A DNA stretch of 64,000 nucleotides from Seminavis robusta (GCA_903772945.1 CAICTM010000005.1:46001-110000); one strand, 5' to 3'. Positions 42,295-54,614 are shown, counted from the first letter of the stretch. Program-made: numbers and translations. Notes: generated from the sequence alone by a model not told the origin.

Positions 42295-45185
42295 GGTGAT
42301 GTATGTCTTCGTTGTCTTGATTTGTGAATGTTGTTTGCAAAGTGTTTTGGTTCCCTGTGATTTTGGAATTGTGAGCAGAAACGATTTGCCGGATGTTTTG
42401 AAACGACGCAAAGCGAAGGTTGGTTTGAATGCACAAACTTCGAGAGAGAAGGCTGGGCTGAAGAGCTGCTTAAGCCAGTACTAGCTAGTATTGGTACTTG
42501 CTAGCTAGTACCGGTACCTACCTCAGCACAGCTGCAAATCCAAGTGACAGTGGTATCGATAGTTTACCTTCGACATCTACAGTCTACAGGGTTGAAAGCC
42601 GAGGAATGTAAAAAAGAAGCTGGCGCTGATACAAAATCGAATACCAGGTCAGCCATCGAAAGTCGAAAGGAAACATTGACTTTCCTAGTCTAGCTCTTTC
42701 CTTAGAATTCTGTGGAGCTGTGGAGTGCCGCGGTTTCCTTTGGTCAGGTTTCGGAAGCAATATAATTATTATTACTTGTATGTTTCTTACTGACAAATTC
42801 AATAGTTTCGACATTCAGGGCGGTTGTTGAACATGATGTGTGAAGGCTCTTTCTTTCAAGCTGATCAAGGGCATCGCGAAGGTTTTGGATTACTACTCGG
42901 AGTACCACTGAGTACAAGAGCAATCAGTCCTCTGACTGCGCGAGAGCTCAGTTAATACTGTAGACCGGTGCTGGGTGCTGGGTATTATTGTGTGAGCTAC
43001 ATGTCAGTACATGTATCTATTGTAGGCTTCTGCGTGGGTTATCTGGAAACGAATTCTGATTGGGGGTTCGTTGCTTTGTTGACTTCGCATTGGAGAATCA
43101 CTTTGATTTAATCAGCATGGCACTAAACGATACACCACATGTTCTTGATGCAGTTTTGTTTAATTCATTTACTTCTCCTACGTGTTCCATGCCACCATTC
43201 TTATGTCTTGTATGCTACGACAATATCACCGTATCAGTACTCGCACGGCAGCTCCCTGAGCTCCAAGTACATGTATTAGTTGTTCAGGCGATGGGCTGGT
43301 GGCTGGTGGGAGCCTGGTTTACCATTTACCATTTCTGGTACGTCTACTAACAACTGGCTAGTTTCATGTTGTAGAACGGAGCCACTCAAAGCAAAGCAGG
43401 AGTAGAATGAGCCTGATCAACTTCATACTCACAAACCACCACACGCAAAGCGAAGATCGAGGAAGCCGACAGTCATAACGAATTGGCCAAGATGTCAAAG
43501 CATGACCAGTCTTGATGCGCTTCTTTCCGCCGAATAAGCAAATACCATATTCTTCTTCCTAGCAGGCAGCTTTCCTCGCTTACTACAGCTAGTATCGCTT
43601 ATCACCAATACCAGAATCCATCCTTCCCACTCTAATAAACCTACCAGACAAAGGTTCGTATTCTCCGTCTTTTTAATTAGGCTGTCTGGCTACAAGTAGA
43701 TGTGGCCGAGGACGAATCCTGGCACTTCCTCTCTTGAGATGAATCTCTTGCTCCGGCACATTTACATTCTCGTTGGTGCATTGATTGGTTCACGACGAAT
43801 GTTGGCAAAGCCACTCCCTACATCTTCACTTTGGCTTGACCCAGAGAACCTAGTTGCTTCCAATTGAAGGTTTGCGCGCATTCCCTTGCTTGTTCTTCAT
43901 CCAATTTCTGTAAGGTTGAAATGTCAATCATGGAATGTAACTCCTGCAATCGCTCCTTCCAATAACGTTATTTACCTGTCTATTCTCCGACTGGCTTGCG
44001 TTCATGACTCGTTACCAGCCGGGACATTACCGGTACCGGTATGAGCGTGCATGGGTGATACAAAAGGCAACGCTGCCACCAGCTGGTTTATTAGCTCTTA
44101 AAGAAACAAGCTACTAGCTAGGCCGAGGTTAACTGATGTTGTTCCATCAACAATTACTAGCTAGAAGTAGTTTCATCGTTGTCTGCTTTGCCTTCTTTGT
44201 CGTACGGTAGGTTTGGCACAGAGGGCAGATGGGAGGGCAGTGGCCCTATGAGAACCTGCTGCCACCTTGCCATTCGGGGCCACGGCTGATTGATGATCTC
44301 GTACAACAACAAATCAGATGTACAATACTATACAGAACTATATTAGTGCATTGGGAATTCAGTTTGGATAACTTTGTGGCGGACGTAGAGGGCAATGCTT
44401 GTATGGGCTCGTGTTTCAAAGCGAATTCCTACTCCAAATAGTCGGTGCATTCCAAATGGGCGCTGCCCAAGAGCAATTTTAAATCGACCACGATTTTGAA
44501 CGAAGTACGGCATTCGCTTGCGCCTGGCAAATTTATTTGTGGGAATGGCCACAACGGGAAGTGGGAGAAGCATTGCTTGTCCGGTACGTCCTTTATGTCG
44601 GATGAATACTTGGTTTCGCTTAACACATGGAACTGCTTCAGGTCAGTCGGTGAATGGCCGGGCCTTCTGGAAATACCGGTTGGCTTGGGGCTGCGCCTTT
44701 GATACGACGGAACGCTCACTCTTATGCAGCATCGTTCGCCTGAAAGTGAGCTTATTGGGTACTGTGCGCTGCCACCAATAAAGGACCCCGCAGAGGGCCC
44801 TTCATGATGTTTGTGGGAGTTGAGCTCGCGTTAAGGTTCTTCTGTTACGCCTGAACCTGTTCGGGTTACAGTGCAGTATGCATGTACCGGTAGTAGCTTA
44901 CTAGAGCTAGTAGTGGAATTTGAACAATTCGTACGTGGGTAGCACATAACAATATGGTAAAACCCACCGGCAGTATACCGTGCCCGGACCAGTATGTACG
45001 ACAGCAAGGATTGGACATGTCATGGTACCGGTATGACGAGTCTTTGGGGATATGTGTGCGGGTAGCAGGTTTTGTGCCACAGTGACGACAGATTCAGTTG
45101 AGTTTAACTTTGAATTCTATGCATATTACATGTATGAACAAAAAGTGTACTACTGTATAGAAGGAGGCGAATTGGGTGCGTCCCT
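42295..45185 (-). other. Long gene-free stretch; possible small spliced relic at 43818-44005
   Basis: TACCGGTA palindromes lie at 42509, 44028, 44034, 44885 and 45026. On the minus strand 44005-43976 and 43907-43818 could join through a 68-nt GT-AG intron (CTTACAG acceptor) into a 39-codon frame (MNASQSENRQ joined to KLDEEQARECAQTFNWKQL). It is too short to call and may be the relic of a lost gene. The plus-strand frames at 44229-44781 have no match. Confidence 0.35.
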
Positions 45186-45848
45186 TTACAAGAATTCAGT
45201 AATTTCAAAGTCATCAAAGTTCAGATCTTCTTGACGGAAACATGACAGAGAGTTGGTCAATCCTGAAATGCTGTCTTCATCGCATGCGGCAATTTTTCCA
45301 TAGTTCAGAGTCTGCAGTAACTCAAGGCCTTGGAAGAGTGTGGCTGGCTGCGCTGGAGTAGCAGATTCCAGTTCCTTGTTTTGTGGCGGCAACGCCTTCT
45401 CGACAGAGACAATCTCCACTCGATTTCTCTTGCCAGCATTGGTTGTCTTGGGCATTCCCTTCTTGCGGTATTCGTGGAGGGCGTCGCGAAAGACAGCAGA
45501 AGTCTTTTCGCGGCAGAGCAAATCCTCTGCAATCAACCAGCGACCCGAGGCCAGATCGACTTTAACAAAGCTGCCACTGTCACGGATGCGGTCAACAACG
45601 TTTGAAATGATGAGCGACTTATCCATCTTTGTTCGAGCTTCAGCGTACTCGGCAATCATCGAAACGGCGAGACGGCGAAGCATTTGGTTTCCTTCATGTT
45701 TGAAGTATTTCTTTCCTTTTCCCACAACAACGTCGCAAGCGCTGGGGGCGAAGGTTTCAGGGAGAGCATTTGAGTATAGCATTGTGTGATATGAGGATAT
45801 GTGTTGTTCTTGTTTTTGTGGTTTGTGTTTTCGATTGTTCGAAGTCAA
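45186..45848 (-). CDS. DUF6824-domain protein 2, intronless, 220 aa
   Basis: The domain spans residues about 35-120: CDVVVGKGKKYFKHEGNQMLRRLA, DKSLIISNVVDRIRDSGSFVKVD, SGRWLIAEDLLCREKTSAVFRDAL. A basic stretch (RKKGMPKTTNAGKRNR) follows, then an acidic end (LNFDDFEITEFL) that could act as a short interaction or activation motif. The second Met (MLYSNALPE, residue 23) is an alternative start. It is a paralogue of its two neighbours, on the same strand, but lacks introns. Confidence 0.85.
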   Translation of the reverse strand: MTSNNRKHKPQKQEQHISSYHTMLYSNALPETFAPSACDVVVGKGKKYFKHEGNQMLRRLAVSMIAEYAEARTKMDKSLIISNVVDRIRDSGSFVKVDLASGRWLIAEDLLCREKTSAVFRDALHEYRKKGMPKTTNAGKRNRVEIVSVEKALPPQNKELESATPAQPATLFQGLELLQTLNYGKIAACDEDSISGLTNSLSCFRQEDLNFDDFEITEFL

Positions 45849-48279
45849 GATTGTGAGGATTGTGCCAAACCTTGGATGGTGGAAGCGCAGCAGATGGAAA
45901 ATCCTTGTCGTCGCTGGGACAGTGGTGGTACAGCTGACAGCGCAACTATCTAGTTTCGAGTTTCACGGCCTGCGGTCCGAATAGAACGTCCTAGCTCAAT
46001 GACAAGATTCAGATTTGCTCACAAACAAGACAAATGGTTTGTGTACATACGACAGAAGTACCAAGATTGTAAGGACATAAGTTCACTGCATTTTCACTGA
46101 CTCAAAAAGCAGGCTGAATCGTGTAACTTTTATGAATTTCCACAGGCCTAATGGTCCTGAATTTGGATGAAAAGAACAGCGATAATTCCTCTGGACTGAC
46201 CAGTCTGTTCATCATCTATTATCTCAATATCTCAATCTACTGTATCTGTTTGTCTGTTTGTCTTGAGGATGAGCAGTGATGTAACGTCCAAGCCTCCAAG
46301 CTTAGAAATCGGAATCCGAATCACACTGGAACCACCAGACCAGGCTTCTGTTTTCTGCATCCTTTGGCCTACAGTACCTACTACTCAATAGTAATACTGG
46401 AGTACTGAGTACGGTACGGTACGGTAGTACGGTACGGTACGGTATACATCGGAGTAAGTTTTTATGCTATAGTGCAGTGGCAGGTACCATTACAGCTTTT
46501 CTGACATCGGGCTTCCTTTTCTCATTTCTCCGCCTGTTCTGCATTCGTTCCCGGAACGGATTGATTCTTCGATCTTGTCTTAGCCATGTGACCAATAATT
46601 CTTGATGAAAGTTAATGGTAGTTTCTGAATTTGCAATGAATTGGAAAAATTGAAAATTAGAAAACGCTTAGAGAATCTGAAATAGTATCAAAGTTTCGTT
46701 AGGAAAGTACATGTATAGGAAATAGTCACTTTCGGATGATAATTGGTTGGATTGAATCATTCATTTCAGATTTCACCGTTGGTCGCTAGTCGCCAGCTCC
46801 ACATCCCTGTGGCCTAAAAGAACGAGAATGCATCCAAACAGGCATCCGAAGTCATCCATCCAACCAAGGCCGATGGTTTGAGTGACAGCCGAGTTGAGTC
46901 GAGTCGAGTCGGCTACGGTATGTATGATGTTAGCACCAGCCAGCTTTTTGGCTGGCTAGCTAGCTAGCTACGGTAGCCTGCCACCCAGTTTTTTAGTGCC
47001 ACCAATGCCATAGCGTGGGCCCCTTTACAACCCGGCGGTACCGCAGCGTTCCTTGGTATGGACAACCGAGCGAACCCAGCAATTCGGATCCGTAGTGTGT
47101 TTTCCACGCATGTTGCCGGTTGGCCAGCAAAGCCGAATGCCAACACGCCACAGGCGATCAACGCAGTCCTGATCTGCCCCCTGCTATGCATAGCTGAGAA
47201 GAGCCTGCTACCCGTAATGGTCATTGCTCTCCTCTTCTTTCGCATTGGGCGGCCGGCAAGCAACCAGCCAATGCCGTCCCATGCCGGGAAGCCTGCTGGT
47301 ACTGCCATTAGTATCCTCTGCCGTCGACTACTGGAATTGCTTGCTTACATTCCCAAAAGATTCCTCACGCAGCATTGAAGCGATAGAGCTACCGGTAGAA
47401 GGCACAACCCGCCAGGGTGTCTTTGCAGGTTGCAGTCAGAGCTGTGGTTGGCAGCACCTCGTGACTCCAATCATGACCAACCACTGCCTGCTGCCCTTCC
47501 ACCCAACATGAAACGGTCCACCCTGCAGCCCCAGTTTCCTCCGAATACCATACTGCAATCTGGTGTCCTGGGTCCCTCGAGTGTGTCTCCCATCCAGTCA
47601 TCACCTATGTTCTAGCTAGAGGGCACTGTTGGTTCAGTCCCCTATCCCCTGTCAATGTGATCAGGGGGTCTCCTCAACCGATGCATGAATGTACTAGCCA
47701 AGAGTGAGCGAAACTTACGAAAGCATGATTCCTGAGTTTGAATTTCAAGAAGGAAGCGCTGCCTCTAGACTCTAGAGTAATGGAGGAGCGATAAGAATGA
47801 CTAGCTAGAGCACGTTGTTAGCTAGCCTCTCTACTTACTTTCAAAATCAAACACAAGCCACTGAGCCACTGCAGGCAGCGATGAAACACTACTTATTTAT
47901 GCCCCGTTGAAAACACGGACAAAAGGAACTAGCCAAGCAGGCACCCCCAAATATTGGAACTGCCTGAGCTCGCTGAGAGCTGCATGGTGGGCTTGCGTCT
48001 TGACCACCTGACCTGCAACCATCAACCTGGCACAAGGTTGCGCTAGATGTATGAACGCCTTCTCAATCGATCAAGAGCAGAGTTGACAGAGCGGCTGTGT
48101 AGGATATTGCCTTCATTCCAAAGCTAGACATAGTTATCTGTTTTGGGAGATGGGTTCTATAGAACCATGCAGTACCGCTGTGAACAAACTAGGCCACAAT
48201 TGCTTCGTGAAAGCTTTTACTTTAGTTGTAGTTATAAAGTCAACCTATAAATCTATTATACACACCCTGCCCTAGTTGC
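45849..48279 (-). other. Long gene-free stretch with simple repeats
   Basis: It contains a GGTAC-type run (about 46412-46445), GAGTC repeats at about 46890-46910, CTAGCTAG repeats at about 46955-46970, and TACCGGTA at 47390. The overlapping frames at 46964-47511 have no family resemblance. No gene is supported. Confidence 0.4.
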
Positions 48280-48999
48280 TTAGGCAGACGCTGGACCTTC
48301 ATACAAAGGCTTGGGTTCAAAGGGATCGCCCTCTTCGGTGATGTCTGCCATCGCAACTGAGAAGATCGAGAAGATATCGGTTTTTGGAGAAGTTGCAGCA
48401 GCTGTTGCCAAGGATGGAAATGGGGTTTCAGATTGAGTTTTTTCTAGGAGGAAAGAGGGACGTGATGATTCGAATGTGAAGGAGGAGGGAATCTGATTCT
48501 TCCACTGGAGCATGGGCAAAGGATCAAATGCTCTGCTTTGCTGTTCTTCTGCACGACGAAGCGCCCTCTTGCCAGATGTGGAAGGGGTACTGCTTCTGCA
48601 TCGTTGATGCATGGCATCTCGGAAGACAGCAGATATCTTTTCACGGCAAAGCAAGTCTTCAGCTAGAACCCATTTGTCCGAAGCGTTGTCTCGTTTCACG
48701 AAACTACCTTGAGCCCGCACATGTTCAGCGACATCAGAGATAATCAAGGATTTGTCAAGCTTTGTCTTTGACCTGGAATACTCTTCCAGCATCGAGGCAG
48801 CAATGTTTCTCAACATTGCATTCCCTGAAGACGAACAAGGCAAGCCAATATGTTAGCTCATGCTATGGAACCAAGTTGACTCGATGCGAAGATGATTTGG
48901 GTTGAACATACCTTTGTGGAAGAAGTACTTTTTGCCCTTGCCGATGACAACGTCATAGTCGCCGGGTGTAAAGTTATCGGGAAGTTGGTAGAAGCTCAT
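48280..48999 (-). CDS. DUF6824-domain protein 3, two exons, 210 aa
   Basis: Spliced from 48999-48912 and 48824-48280 across an 87-nt intron (GTATGT...CTTCAG). The junction restores KKYFFHKG-NAMLRNIAASMLEEYS, which lines up with the other two copies. The start MSFYQLPDNFTPGDYDVVIGK was chosen because it sits just before the domain. Other marks are DKSLIISDVAEHVRAQGSFVKRD and WVLAEDLLCREKISAVFRDAM. The tail ends DPFEPKPLYEGPASA, sharing the DPFEPxPL element with protein 1. The intron lies inside the domain, unlike the intron of protein 1. Confidence 0.85.
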
Positions 49000-50679
49000 A
49001 GTTGTTGGTGTGTACGGTAGCGGTGTTGCGGTGGTTTGATTGTTGGAAGCTTTTTGGTTTGTTGCGTTCTCAAATTGTGAGCTTTGATGTCTTTGAAGAT
49101 GGAGCGGCGAAGATTGTCGGTGATTGAGCCAGCCAGGGTGCGAATGACTTAATTCTAAGTCGCACCAGAGTCCTAGCTGGTTTGAGAAACGGAAAGGGAG
49201 ACCCGCCACTATGATCATTGAATGGAGCCTTCTAGCTAGCCTTCTACAGATTTCTTATAGTTCTTGGAGTACCCACAAAAGCAGACGAACCAGCGAAACT
49301 GATTCAGCTCTCTGTGTAATGGTCAGATGGTCAGTACTCGAGAGAACAGTCAGGATTGTTTGCAGTTCGCAACTTTGGCTCTTGGCTGGAGAGCTCTACT
49401 AGCTAGCTAGAGTGGAGAGTCAGCCAGTGTGGTCGGTAGTCGGTACCGGTGGCTGGTAGTTATGGACGTACCGTCGGACTCCGAGTGAAGGACTAAAAAA
49501 AAGCTAAAACAACTGTCGACTGCTAGTTCTCCTCGTCGCTACTAGATCTATCGCTATTAAATAAATGGTATGTCGCTTTGGATACTAGGTCAGAAATCTG
49601 AGATGCGGGCTTCTTGCTGAAGCTACGATGAATGCGTACAATGGACAAATATTTCACAAATGCTTTCTGTGTCGGGGCAGGGCACTCACGGGCCTCATAT
49701 TGTTTGAAACAGACACCGCGCGTTCCGAAGACCATAGTGGACGCTCCAGTGTTCTGGCTGGTTCATTAAAATTAAATTTATTTGTCGTCTCTATAGGCTT
49801 TTGGGGCGTGGCGGAGTGGGGGACCAGCCAGGAGCTACTACTGGCTAGCCAGGAAGGCGACCCAACGAAGGGTCCATGGATACTAGCTAGTCTAGTAAGC
49901 AAGTCTTTGAACAGGTCAGGTTCAGGTAGTCTACACATACATTGTCATAGTCGCGAGTATATATGTCTCGCTTGTAACAAATAATACCCAGTTTGAACGG
50001 CGACATGAAGAATGAACATGATGACGACGACGAACTGGGTTGCGTGTCTCTGGAGTCCGAGCGACTCGGCTCGATTCTAGGTGCAAGGCCTCAGTTAAAG
50101 TTGGCTCTTCGGCACCAATCCCAGCGCCAAAGCACGGTATGCATAGTCGTCAGTTCGTAACCACGAAGAAGGCCAACAGTTTGTAACCTAAGTGTATCGG
50201 TTGCCCTGGGATGGGGGGCGCCTCACCCGAAGCGTCCAAACAGGCGTTTCTCGGGGAACATAGATAGATTTCAAAGTGAATGGAATGATGAATCCCCCGC
50301 TGATGCCCGCGAAAAAACAACCAGAGAAGATTGATTTCGAGAGGACAGCTAGGCCTGCCTCTTACAGTGACATGCTGGGATCAAGAAGAGTCAAGTAAAG
50401 ATGGACATAGGAAACATTGGCTAATCATCAAACCTGATCTTTGTTTATTTCTACCATGATTCCGCCAGCTCGTATGAACATCCAGTCAGACTGAACCGGA
50501 ATACAAACGATCGCTTGCTTGCCTGTTAGTCATTCGCGACCAGACCTAGCCGACGAGTCACACATCAATTTTAAAAGTGTCCAGTTAGTTGATATCCAAG
50601 AGACTGGAAAACCAGAGTTTGGTCGTACACCAGCTCAGTAGAAACACCAGCAAGCAAGAGATTGGAAGATCTGGCCACT
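49000..50679 (-). other. Gene-free stretch; small plus-strand frame at 50005-50160
   Basis: The frame from ATG 50005 (MKNEHDDDDELGCVSLESERLG, given in part) reads 44 plausible codons to a GTATGC donor-like site and stops at 50160. It could be an orphan first exon, but no partner exon was found. A TACCGGTGG lies at about 49443. Nothing else is supported. Confidence 0.35.
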
Positions 50680-52884
50680 CTAGGTTGATGGCCTCAACAG
50701 CAGTACCTCCCCTTCCACGGTCGCAGCCACCAGTTCATGTTGCACAGCAACTGATCCAATATCGGCATGTTGGCAATCCTCTGGAAGTCCGCCTCGACTA
50801 AACACTGCAGATCTGACTGTCCTTCTGATTCCACTGGCGGAATGAGGCACGCTAGTGTCGACGGGTTGGGCCTGAAACTGAAACATGGACAAGGCGTGGC
50901 TGTCTTGTCCGCCTGTCAGAATGAAACGGCCACTTTTGGAGCTCTGGTACAGCTTGGGGTGATGAATGCGCTTGCATCGACGTGTCGAAGTTGGGACATG
51001 ACCGAAATATTCATAGACTGGCATGGGCTGGGCCCCCTTGTCCTGTTTCAAAAGACGCAGATCCCAGGCTTGAATCACTGAATCGAGCCCTGCTGTCAGC
51101 AGGAGTGATGATGGGCTACTATCCTCCCACACGACCGAATGCGGACGCCCCTGGTGCAGACTCTCCAACAAGAACACCGGAGAGGAGTCTCCCCCTTTCA
51201 TTCTATCATCCAGAATCGATACGCATCCATCATCTGATGCCGTCGCCAACACATGTTCGTCTCGGAACTTGACAGCCCCCACCTTGGCTCTGTGCACGTA
51301 CGATCTCCAAAATGGTTCAGGTCGGCCAGCATCCTCCCTGAGGCGTGACACAGCTACCGTCTTGTCTTTGGACCCTGTCGCAACCTTTGCATCTATGCCG
51401 CTGGAAGCCCCAATATCCATGGCAAAGATACCGCTGGAATGCAAGGTTTTATCACTTTGAAGCACCAACTTTGGGGACCCCGTTTCGGTCGACACCTGTC
51501 GCAAATCCCATAAGCAGACCGTACCGTCATTTGCTGCCGTCGCCAGGCGCGAAGGGGCAGCACCATCGGAGGTGCCATTATTGTTGGTGGAAAGGAATTG
51601 AGCTTCGGAAATCCATCGACCACCGTGCGCTTTCCAGGAAAAGATTGGATCCACATGGCGAACCTCCGTTGGTTCGGCATCACGTGGATGCTCACAACAA
51701 TTCCATAGAGCAACGATGCCAGCTTTTCCTGCACCAACGATCCAGTTTGTATCCTCCCAAAAGTTGAGGGAATAGATTGCGGATAGTCCTTGGGGCGGGG
51801 CGAGGCGTTGACCAGTAGGAACCAACGTGGCCGACTCCTGAGCGTCAGTTGAGTTAGTGACGCAAGCTGTTGTCGTTTGATGCAATGTGGGATGTCGTTT
51901 GGAAACCTGATGTTGTTCCATTTCGTACTGCACAACAGGTGATACTTCGTAGACCTGCTCGTCCAGTTCTTCTTCCAGGTCTTCTCCCGTACGGGTATCG
52001 CTACTATTTTCCAATTGAGTATTATCTGTGCTGGCATCAGTCTCAACTTCAACGCTGGGCTTAGCAAGGCGGGTGGACCGTCGTGTGGATCGCCGTGTTG
52101 CAGTCGTCTCAAAGTTAGCAGGCCGTTTGGATGGACGCTTGGATTTTGCTGCTTTGCTTGTCCTTTTGTGGATCATGCCGTCGTTATTACTCTTGGAGAG
52201 CAACCCCAGAGCTTCCAGGCGGGCATTGTTTCGCGCAATATTGCGAAGGCGCAACAACTCGTATTCACAGAGTCCTTCGGGATTGTTGTCATTCTTGCCC
52301 TTTGGCTTGTCCTCCTTTTCCTCTTCCTTGTCTGACTCCTCTTCGAATTCCTCCTTCTCATCATCATTAACACATTCTTCCTTCGTCTTGGTCTCGGGTC
52401 TCTTAGGTGATGTGGCAGTTTCTTTTGTGGAAACTGATTCACTTTCTTTAATTGTCGATAATGAAGCAGTTTTCACTAAAGACAAATCTTCTTTGGTTTC
52501 CTCCGGTGATATCGCCTTCTCATCAACACCCCTCGACTGAAAAGAGAAACATTGCATGTCTATGGCCGCCTCTGGGTTGGCACCAGCTGATACAACGGGT
52601 CTCGCTTGTTCACTGGCTATTACTGGGACTTTCTCTTGTGCCGATTTCGATCCATCAGAAGGATTTCTGGAGTCTAATCTTCTTCGCTTGTTTCCAACCA
52701 AAGGATTGGCACTGCTATCTGTCTTCGGTCTACTAGTACCGGTAGTAGACTTTGCTCGATCGGAAGATGTTACAGTTTTGATCTTCTTGTTCTGTTGTCC
52801 CCAGAAGGAAAACAGCGATGGCTGGTTAGGTGCCCTTATGCCTGCCTTTGTCTTCTTTGATTTGGATGGAAGCATCTTGCTCAA
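50680..52884 (-). CDS. WD40-repeat protein, WDR76/CMR1-like, with PIP box
   Basis: 734 aa, intronless. Residues 21-28 are QPSLFSFW, an exact fit to the PCNA-binding box (Qxx[ILM]xx[FY][FW]). A long charged, disordered part follows with an acidic coiled stretch at about 180-205. Then comes YELLRLRNIARNNARLEALGL, which resembles the helix before the propeller in WDR76/CMR1 proteins. The C-terminal half (about 375-734) holds WD repeats: IVGAGKAGIVALWN, LATAANDGTVCLWDLR, VATGSKDKTVAVSRL, VLATASDDGCVSILDDR, LLTAGLDSVIQAWDLR, FILTGGQDSHALSMF. Family members bind DNA and act in DNA-damage or replication-linked chromatin tasks. The PIP box supports that role here. RRSTRRSTRLAKP could be a nuclear signal. 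Confidence 0.83.
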   Translation of the reverse strand: MSKMLPSKSKKTKAGIRAPNQPSLFSFWGQQNKKIKTVTSSDRAKSTTGTSRPKTDSSANPLVGNKRRRLDSRNPSDGSKSAQEKVPVIASEQARPVVSAGANPEAAIDMQCFSFQSRGVDEKAISPEETKEDLSLVKTASLSTIKESESVSTKETATSPKRPETKTKEECVNDDEKEEFEEESDKEEEKEDKPKGKNDNNPEGLCEYELLRLRNIARNNARLEALGLLSKSNNDGMIHKRTSKAAKSKRPSKRPANFETTATRRSTRRSTRLAKPSVEVETDASTDNTQLENSSDTRTGEDLEEELDEQVYEVSPVVQYEMEQHQVSKRHPTLHQTTTACVTNSTDAQESATLVPTGQRLAPPQGLSAIYSLNFWEDTNWIVGAGKAGIVALWNCCEHPRDAEPTEVRHVDPIFSWKAHGGRWISEAQFLSTNNNGTSDGAAPSRLATAANDGTVCLWDLRQVSTETGSPKLVLQSDKTLHSSGIFAMDIGASSGIDAKVATGSKDKTVAVSRLREDAGRPEPFWRSYVHRAKVGAVKFRDEHVLATASDDGCVSILDDRMKGGDSSPVFLLESLHQGRPHSVVWEDSSPSSLLLTAGLDSVIQAWDLRLLKQDKGAQPMPVYEYFGHVPTSTRRCKRIHHPKLYQSSKSGRFILTGGQDSHALSMFQFQAQPVDTSVPHSASGIRRTVRSAVFSRGGLPEDCQHADIGSVAVQHELVAATVEGEVLLLRPST

Positions 52885-54614
52885 CTAATGATAATCAAAT
52901 TCTACAATGCAGGATACCGTACTGGTTGGTACCTGTACATGTACCTCTACTGTCGTCATTGGGCTCCGTCGGATTGAGGATCCGAGTTGGAGGGAAAAGA
53001 ACCGCCAGAATGCTCTAAAAACAATAAAATAAAAATATTGAAACGTATGCCACAACCAATCTCTCTTTTCAACTACTAGCTAGTAGAGCCAGCTAGAGCT
53101 ACCAGCCGGTAGCTAGACTAGAAAATATGTAAACCGAATTGGCAGGCAATGGCCTCCAGTGCTAGCAGCTGTGCTACTAGTAGCTAGCCCTGTCAATGGT
53201 ACCATGCCAGCTGTTTGCAAGTATCAACACCTGGTCCAAGAGACATATGCTGGGTGCGATTCGATTCGATTCAGGAAGGCCCCCTGTTCCAAGAGGAAAC
53301 TGGTTCTTTTTGGTTGGAATGGGTGAAACCTGGCCTGAGAGGTGCAATGTGAACATCGTTGTGTCGTGTCTAGTACCTACGTCCATGGTACCAACACACA
53401 CCTACCGGTACCAATCATTGCACTCCAACATCTGGACAAAGTGCAGACCCAGTCAATACCAGGACCTATCCCTGGCTCCGCATCAGGATCTATAACACCT
53501 GGCCCTACTCCACCTGAAGAACCAAAACTTCAAGACAAACAACCCTGCCCTGATACTGGGCCCAATCCTGAGCCTACGCCAAAACCAACACCAGGACACG
53601 CTTCAAGACAGGCTCCAGCCCTACAACCAGCCCTACAACCATCCCAAGTCGTGCCCCTACACCAGGATCCAAATCAAGGCCCACACCTGGAGTTGGTCCA
53701 GGTTCAGCACCCCTCCCTACAGGGACACCTGTCCCAAATCCTGAGTCTACCGTACGCTGAAATCCTAATCCAGACCAATCTCAAGAGCAAAACTAGGGTA
53801 TACGTTACACCCAGTTCAAGTCCCCCATGGCTTTATTCCAGGAGGGCCCACATAGGGATGATTATCTGGTATGTTGGGCAAACCAAACAGAATCGAATCC
53901 AAGAGGGAAGCAAGTACGTTCCAAGTGCACATGCTTACAAGGGGGCATTGAGCCAGAGGTTGTCCTACATGTGCAGAGCTTTCTAGCCAACGTCAACTGT
54001 GGCTGGAACCGGCAGTTGTGCTGCCTTTTCAATTGAGTTTTGAAATTGCGCACAGGCAAGAATGTGCCAGATCAGCACCTGTTGCAAGTCGAGGACCAAC
54101 AATTGACCCAATGACCACCAGGCCCCAGTAACATCATGAGTGATCCCACTTCACCGATACCAGGAGCAATGCGTGTACTGCCATACTGCCAAAGCCCGCG
54201 ACAAACCCAGCGTGGAATGAGCACCTGGCCTCCACAAAATGCGCAACTTACGTTTCGTCGCTCAGCGACTGGGAACGTCCATCACACCCACATCAGCAGA
54301 CCCAATTCATGGAGTCAGGACCTGGGTTTGGCTCGCAGACGGAAGCCAACTGGCCTTGGCCCTACTCCAGCAGGGACACCTGGTCCCAATATGTGGCCTT
54401 CGGGTACCGACACCTGGCCTTACTCCATGTCCAGCCCGCAACATCATCGGGATCAAAGTACCCTTGGGCCTTGGACCAAGAACACCTCACCTGCTTGCAA
54501 AACAAAAACCAAGATGAAATTGTTGCTTTCCAAGTCAACTGGATGCTTGGAATGGCCGTATTGAGCCAGAGGTGCATAGGGCATGGAGATTTGTGCAAAG
54601 CATCTCACCCATGT
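52885..54614 (+). other. Gene-poor stretch with a decayed Pro/Thr-rich coding-like tract
   Basis: At about 53455-53760 and 54330-54430 the plus strand reads Pro/Thr/Gly-rich peptides in shifting frames (PTPGSKSRPTPGVGPGSAP; GPTPAGTPGPN). These look like the remains of a low-complexity wall- or adhesion-type protein. No intact gene is present. TACCGGTA lies at 53403. Confidence 0.35.

Noticed and set aside
46964-47511. Overlapping frames of 95-114 codons on both strands
   Set aside because: Several phases are open at once, there is no family resemblance, and simple repeats adjoin; probably chance.
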